NCBI GenBank assembly: GCA_023263015.1
Contig: JALQXV010000053.1
Span: 1-16,829 of the forward strand
Direction: 5' to 3'
Length of the DNA stretch: 16,829 nucleotides
Origin: Candidatus Saccharimonadia bacterium
GTDB taxonomy: Bacteria; Patescibacteriota; Saccharimonadia; Saccharimonadales; 2-12-FULL-41-12
Part shown: positions 13,252-16,829 of the stretch, in pieces
Numbering within the stretch: the stretch's first letter is position 1
Layout: every line of letters begins with the position of its first letter
The notes under the pieces: generated by a model
Told to the model about the DNA's origin: nothing
What the model saw: the letters and a program-made list of their open reading frames with translations, nothing else
Database searches by the model: none
Position numbers and translations under genes: made by a program

Positions 13252-14921
13252 TGCCAAAGCCTGATAATACAATTTCGCTTGACGGCTTACTAGCAGCCGC
13301 TGAGCAGCGTGAGATGACCGACCTTGAACGGCTGGGTGTTGGTGGCGTACCGAACGCCCTAGAGAACCTTGCGATCACAGACCCTAAAAAGGTCGAGGCT
13401 ATCGTACAGGCTGCCGGTAACTTTATGTTCAAAAAAGTCGCCGGAGAGCTACACCCAGACGTGGCTAAAGACAGGAGTTCCGATCAGGCTAGCCACGATT
13501 TTCATACGGTGCAAAGTTCAGCAAAGCGCCTTAGCCAAGATGCAGCGGGAGCGATCCGTCAACATGAGTTATTTGCAGGTGAAGAAGAGCGGGAATCAAA
13601 CCTTGGTCCAGTGCATGAACTTATTGCAACAGTTAAGAACTTACGTGCCCAAAAAGCAGAACTGCTGTATCAAACTCCGTATGAGCGACTGTTCCCTAAA
13701 AATAATCGTGCGGTAACGGTTCAAGTAGAAGCATTTAATTCATCAAATCTTGTAGCATTTGTGACTGGCTTGAATCGTAACGAAGACGATCCAGTCGATG
13801 ATATAGAGCTTGCTAAACTAACGATTGATCATAAAGTGGACCTTGCGATCGAAGGTGACACGGTCGTGGTTGGCGATGTTAGTATATCGGTTCATCATAA
13901 TGACGAAGGGGTTAGTATTGATTCTTCGTCACCAGACAATAATTCTATACGTAGCCTTAACCATGCACGAAACGACCTCAAAAAATACAGAAACAACGTT
14001 GATAAACACGACACAGCACATGCCGACAAAACTCATGCAGTCGGTAAGATTGACGAAACTCGTGACGAGTACATTATTGAGCAATTTGATGATCTGCGGT
14101 CAGTTGGCGCTGAATTCTTTAAGCACATGACAGAGCATCCAGAATATTCAGAAACAATTTTGCGTATGCTTGACGCCATGAAAGCCAACCATGGCCACAT
14201 TACAATCGAAGATGTGCGGTCACTAGTCAAATCTGGTTTTCAAGAAGATGTAAATCTTCTTGATCAGCTATATGATCGCAAAGATATAGATGTACTTACT
14301 TCATGGCTCGAAACAATTCAAACCCTAAGTCATGATGCGCGCGGTGAGTTTGACGATATTGATCAGGTAAAAGATAAGATTATTGAAGCAAACGAAGTTG
14401 CCACCACGCTTGAGCCACTTAACGAAGCAAAGCGTTTGGTAGAATCACTAGATGGTGTCGACGAAGCCGTATTGGCGGCTATCGATGTGCAGCTCACTAA
14501 GTTTGAAGAGCGTTACATGGAGTCAAGCGGAACTCAGTCACTAGAAGTGCTTGATTTAATAGGTGAGCGTTACATGGATAAACTTAAAGAGCTAATAACT
14601 ACTAAGCTTCAGCAAACTTTTAAGCGCAGTCGTATTATTGGCTCGGTCACGTATGCAGACGAACGATTTGCAAACCTAATTGATGAAGGCATGTGGCTTG
14701 GTGCAGGCGATAAGGCGCTCAGCCCGTTGAGTGATGTAAATGCTAACGTAGAGACTGGCTATCCGATGATAGATTCGGTAGGTACACAAATTTTGCGAGT
14801 AGAACCAAACAAGGCAGGGTATCCATTTACTAATACGCGCCTTCTGCTGGCAAAAAAACACGCTCGTAAAACCGGTATTGAAATTGGTGCGCTCGGCGTA
14901 TTCTATAGCCGACCAGTATAA
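13251..14921 (+). CDS. Large helical protein with J-domain-like HPD motif
   Basis: This is a 556-residue protein. Residues about 45-96 look like helices II-III of a J domain: KKVEAIVQAAGNFMFKKVAG, the loop HPD at 68-70, then HDFHTVQSSAKRLSQD. In DnaJ-type proteins HPD stimulates DnaK ATPase. The classical helix I (YxxLG) is not evident, although LERLGVGG (25-32) precedes it, so this is a divergent J-like domain. Residues 120-240 contain a coiled region and then strands (VDLAIEGDTVVVGDVSISVHH near 197-217). The region 240-480 is long acidic helices, with ERYM repeated 19 residues apart near 422 and 441. A basic C-terminal segment follows (LLLAKKHARKTG). ATG overlaps the preceding stop (TAATG), so it is coupled to the 298-residue protein. 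Confidence 0.7.
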   Translation: MPKPDNTISLDGLLAAAEQREMTDLERLGVGGVPNALENLAITDPKKVEAIVQAAGNFMFKKVAGELHPDVAKDRSSDQASHDFHTVQSSAKRLSQDAAGAIRQHELFAGEEERESNLGPVHELIATVKNLRAQKAELLYQTPYERLFPKNNRAVTVQVEAFNSSNLVAFVTGLNRNEDDPVDDIELAKLTIDHKVDLAIEGDTVVVGDVSISVHHNDEGVSIDSSSPDNNSIRSLNHARNDLKKYRNNVDKHDTAHADKTHAVGKIDETRDEYIIEQFDDLRSVGAEFFKHMTEHPEYSETILRMLDAMKANHGHITIEDVRSLVKSGFQEDVNLLDQLYDRKDIDVLTSWLETIQTLSHDARGEFDDIDQVKDKIIEANEVATTLEPLNEAKRLVESLDGVDEAVLAAIDVQLTKFEERYMESSGTQSLEVLDLIGERYMDKLKELITTKLQQTFKRSRIIGSVTYADERFANLIDEGMWLGAGDKALSPLSDVNANVETGYPMIDSVGTQILRVEPNKAGYPFTNTRLLLAKKHARKTGIEIGALGVFYSRPV

Positions 14922-14950
14922 TTGACTATATAAGAACATTTTTGTATAAT
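14922..14950 (+). promoter_or_regulatory. Strong promoter of the 70-aa gene
   Basis: TTGACT (14922-14927), exactly 17 bases, and consensus TATAAT (14945-14950). It begins one base after the stop of the J-like gene. Predicted +1 near 14957 leaves a leader of about 31 bases containing AAGGGAG. This is the closest match to consensus in the window, suggesting high expression. Confidence 0.75.
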
Positions 14951-14987
14951 CGTAAAGTATATTAAATATTGCTAAAGGGAGATCTAA

Positions 14988-15200
14988 ATGGGATTTGAAC
15001 GACAACCACAAGAACCGGCCGTAGATTATGAAGCTATTTTGGCAGCAGAAGGTATGGCAGCAGACGTACGACCTGAAGAAGAAGTTCTTGCAGGCGACGC
15101 ACTACAAACTGGTGACCGACCTGAAGCTCGTCTTCGTGACCGTCAGATTGCTCGTGAAGAAGCTGGCGAACGTCCATTTGACGCTCAGTACCAAGACTAG
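14988..15200 (+). CDS. Small acidic, probably disordered protein
   Basis: This 70-residue protein is rich in Ala, Glu, Asp, Arg and Gln with almost no hydrophobic core (AVDYEAILAAEGMAADVRPEEE, then a charged tail DRQIAREEAGERPFDAQYQD). It has no Cys and one Phe-Asp-rich end. AAGGGAG lies about eight bases before the ATG, a near-perfect ribosome site, downstream of a near-consensus promoter and followed by an intrinsic terminator. It is therefore a compact, probably highly expressed single-gene unit. No family was recognised. Position suggests a relation to the upstream two-gene operon, but it is separately transcribed. Confidence 0.75.
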   Translation: MGFERQPQEPAVDYEAILAAEGMAADVRPEEEVLAGDALQTGDRPEARLRDRQIAREEAGERPFDAQYQD

Positions 15201-15224
15201 TACTAAAGTACTTTTCACAGCACT

Positions 15225-15250
15225 AACCACTCCGTTATGGGGTGGTTTTT
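15225..15250 (+). terminator. Intrinsic terminator of the 70-aa gene
   Basis: AACCACTCC (15225-15233) pairs with GGGGTGGTT (15239-15247), nine pairs with one G-U, a 5-base loop and a T5 run. It lies 24 bases after the stop codon and separates this gene from the EEP-family gene. Confidence 0.85.
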
Positions 15251-15253
15251 CTA

Positions 15254-15282
15254 TTGTAAGATTTCTTACATACAAATATAGT
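15254..15282 (+). promoter_or_regulatory. Promoter of the EEP-family gene
   Basis: TTGTAA (15254-15259), a 17-base spacer, and TATAGT (15277-15282). Predicted +1 near 15289 leaves about seven bases before the ATG at 15296 and no room for a normal Shine-Dalgarno. Confidence 0.55.
15255..15270. promoter_or_regulatory. 16-bp palindrome over the -35 box, possible operator
   Basis: TGTAAGA, TT, TCTTACA is a perfect 7-2-7 inverted repeat. It overlaps the -35 box and spacer of the EEP-gene promoter, which fits a repressor site. The half-sites differ from those of the palindrome at 5875-5890, so a shared regulator is not implied. Confidence 0.45.
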
Positions 15283-15295
15283 TAGCCCTAGAACT

Positions 15296-16255
15296 ATGGG
15301 CGAAAAAGAGGCCAAGGAGCAAGAGCCAAAAACAGGATTTTTCCGTCGTTATCGACGAGCAATGATTGCTGCTGGTTTAGCCGGATTAGCAGTTGGAGGT
15401 TTTGTTGGTTACAAACATTTTGAACGCACCGGCGAGGTAAAGTCATATCAAGCAAAAACACCGCAGCCAGCTAATATTGATAACCAAGTCGCAATTGGCA
15501 GCTGGAATATGCATAACGAGGCGGCGGCTCGGGTAAAACAAATCAGGCTTTTAGCCAATAAGCACCGGCTTGATGTCATGATGATGCAGGAAGTTAACAC
15601 TGAAGACGTCCAAATGTTACGGGCTCGGTTTAAAACATGGAATGTAGCTTTTGTTTTAGCCGATGCTCGTCAAGAATTTGACTCTGGCGGATACGGTAAC
15701 GTTATTATGTCTCGGCAAAAACTTGAAAGTGTTAGCGGCTTAGGCATAAACGGTGACTCAGTAATGGACTACGCTACTAAAACTCTGGCCGAAGGCACGA
15801 TTGATATGGTTAACTTGGACACTTCTTTTCCTCGTTCTAAAGAAGCGCCCCGTGAAAACAGGGCAGGGTTGGCTGCTACGGTTCGGGCGTACGACGGAAA
15901 TCAGCTCCGTAAAATTAGGGCAGTTACGTTTCATATTGGCGGCCAAAAAGATGTTAACGCTCCGCAGCTTAAAACTGTTTTTAACTGGTCTAAGGAAAAC
16001 ACCGCCAAAGACCAGACAACCGTTGCCTGCGGAGACTTAAATGCTGGACCAGATCGGGTGCTGGTGCCGTTTGCCGGCTATGGTTTTTACACTCCACAAA
16101 CTGGGCCTACCACCAAGAATAATGGCGCGCCAATTGACTACTGTGCGGTAAACAACGGTGAAGTGCTCGGTACCCCAAAAGTCGAAGTTGATCGAGACTT
16201 TTATACTGATCATTACGCTATAGTCGCCAAATTTGCCCTCAAGAATGTCGATTAG
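15296..16255 (+). CDS. Membrane-anchored endonuclease/exonuclease/phosphatase-fold protein
   Basis: This 319-residue protein has a charged N-terminus, one membrane segment (21-38, AMIAAGLAGLAVGGFVG), then an EEP domain that would face outside. The catalytic set of the DNase I/sphingomyelinase superfamily is visible: GSWNMHN with Asn71, MMQEV with Glu99, NRAGLAATV, TFHIGG with His213, CGDLNAGP with Asp247 and Asn249, IDYCAV with Asp281, and YTDHYAIVAKF with Asp305 and His306. The enzyme is therefore probably an active metal-dependent phosphodiesterase. Extracellular nuclease or phospholipase activity are both possible. The ATG is supported by a promoter seven bases from +1. A palindrome over the -35 box suggests regulation. 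Confidence 0.85.
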   Translation: MGEKEAKEQEPKTGFFRRYRRAMIAAGLAGLAVGGFVGYKHFERTGEVKSYQAKTPQPANIDNQVAIGSWNMHNEAAARVKQIRLLANKHRLDVMMMQEVNTEDVQMLRARFKTWNVAFVLADARQEFDSGGYGNVIMSRQKLESVSGLGINGDSVMDYATKTLAEGTIDMVNLDTSFPRSKEAPRENRAGLAATVRAYDGNQLRKIRAVTFHIGGQKDVNAPQLKTVFNWSKENTAKDQTTVACGDLNAGPDRVLVPFAGYGFYTPQTGPTTKNNGAPIDYCAVNNGEVLGTPKVEVDRDFYTDHYAIVAKFALKNVD

Positions 16256-16284
16256 TAGTAATTTATAGTAAACTCAAACTAGTC

Positions 16285-16829
16285 ATGTTTAAAAAACGTC
16301 CCGAATTTGCCCTTAAACGCGAAATGGGTCACGCCCAGCTGGCGTTGTCACTTGCAATTTTTTTGCAGGTAATTGGCATTCACTTTAACCCTCGATTAGC
16401 TAACAGCGCACAGTATGCCATTGTCATCGCCGAGTTGGGATTAGCGATTATTCTGACAATCATTTTGTACGTTCATACACCAACGATCAAGCGCATCCGA
16501 AAGCTTGTCGCCAGTTTGCTGCTCGGTTTTTTGTCCCTATCAAATGCTGCTTCGCTTGGGCTGGTATTGCACTCGCTGATTGTGACCCATACCGACGTTA
16601 CCGGTGCCGAGCTACTTACCTCCGCAATCGCAATCTTTATTACTAATATCATCGTTTACGCTGTATGGTATTGGGAAATAGATAGTCCAGGCTTAACTAG
16701 TAGTAAATGGTCAAGGTACGACAAAGATTTTCAATTTACTCAGCAAGACTTAACTAAGGAGTTCCCAAATTGGCAACCCCAGTTTCTAGACTATTTTTAT
16801 GTGTCGATTACTAATGCCATTAACTTTGC
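16285..16829 (+). CDS. Multi-span membrane protein, C-terminus cut by window edge
   Basis: The frame is open from ATG at 16285 for 181 codons to the window edge. Four hydrophobic segments lie near residues 17-33, 43-62, 74-100 and 108-128. They are followed by WYWEIDSPG (128-136) and a loop ending WQPQFLDYFYVSITNAINF (163-181). This WYWE-x-D plus FxDYxYxSxTNAxxF arrangement belongs to a family of uncharacterised bacterial membrane proteins similar to DUF1345 proteins; the assignment is tentative. TATAGT at 16264-16269 could be a -10 box, placing +1 about nine bases before the ATG; no clear -35 or Shine-Dalgarno is present. Confidence 0.65.
   Translation, partial: MFKKRPEFALKREMGHAQLALSLAIFLQVIGIHFNPRLANSAQYAIVIAELGLAIILTIILYVHTPTIKRIRKLVASLLLGFLSLSNAASLGLVLHSLIVTHTDVTGAELLTSAIAIFITNIIVYAVWYWEIDSPGLTSSKWSRYDKDFQFTQQDLTKEFPNWQPQFLDYFYVSITNAINF

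Noticed and set aside
14508..14578. Exact 14-bp direct repeat GAGCGTTACATGGA at 14508-14521 and 14565-14578
   Set aside because: Both copies are in frame and encode the same ERYM helix segment of the J-like protein. It is most simply a helical repeat in the protein, not a mobile or recombination site.
1..16829. CRISPR arrays, insertion sequences, phage genes or attachment sites
   Set aside because: No repeated spacer-like units, transposase motifs, integrase motifs or tRNA-flanking direct repeats were seen on either strand.

Overview
The window comes from a compact bacterial genome of moderate-to-low G+C with short intergenic gaps and many small uncharacterised proteins. The layout suggests a CPR/Patescibacteria-type bacterium, perhaps Saccharibacteria: a Gram-positive-style LCP envelope protein, a PAP2 lipid phosphatase, isolated metabolic genes without their pathways, promoters placed almost on the start codon, and no TGA stop codons. 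This assignment is an inference; no marker gene (rRNA, ribosomal protein) is present. The standard bacterial code fits, because the genes are full length without reading TGA as sense.

Layout. 1-1946 (minus): a three-gene operon of VOC-fold protein, DUF1801 protein and a DUF2207 membrane protein cut by the window edge. 2017-2983 (minus): a 265-residue protein with a dimeric alpha/beta-barrel-like C-terminus, preceded by a promoter, a cysteine-rich leader peptide and an intrinsic terminator, the arrangement of a cysteine attenuator. 2990-3532 (minus): a HEAT-like helical protein. 3533-3808: an AT-rich gap with a long palindrome, a good promoter and several possible RNA hairpins. 3809-5306 (plus): a small single-span membrane protein, then a DUF1697-HhH fusion and a DUF2200 protein. 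5299-5870 (minus): two small unknown genes. 5958-7453 (plus): a PurN-like formyltransferase and a stand-alone HsdR_N-type nuclease domain. 7535-9371 (plus): an ArsP_1/DUF318 permease with its usual TIGR03943 partner. 9477-9551 (minus): tRNA-Gln(CUG) with promoter and terminator. 9627-10544 (plus): PAP2/Aur1-like protein. 10519-12185 (minus): a Cys-cluster protein and an LCP protein. 12355-15200 (plus): an acidic helical protein translationally coupled to a large protein with an HPD J-domain-like motif, then a 70-residue acidic protein with its own promoter and terminator. 15296-16255 (plus): a membrane-anchored endonuclease/exonuclease/phosphatase-fold protein. 16285-end (plus): a multi-span membrane protein cut by the window edge.

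The most unusual points are the putative cysteine-responsive leader at 2831-2983 and the repeated pattern of promoters whose -10 box lies about 6-15 bases before the start codon. The second pattern was used to choose several starts that differ from the longest reading frames.
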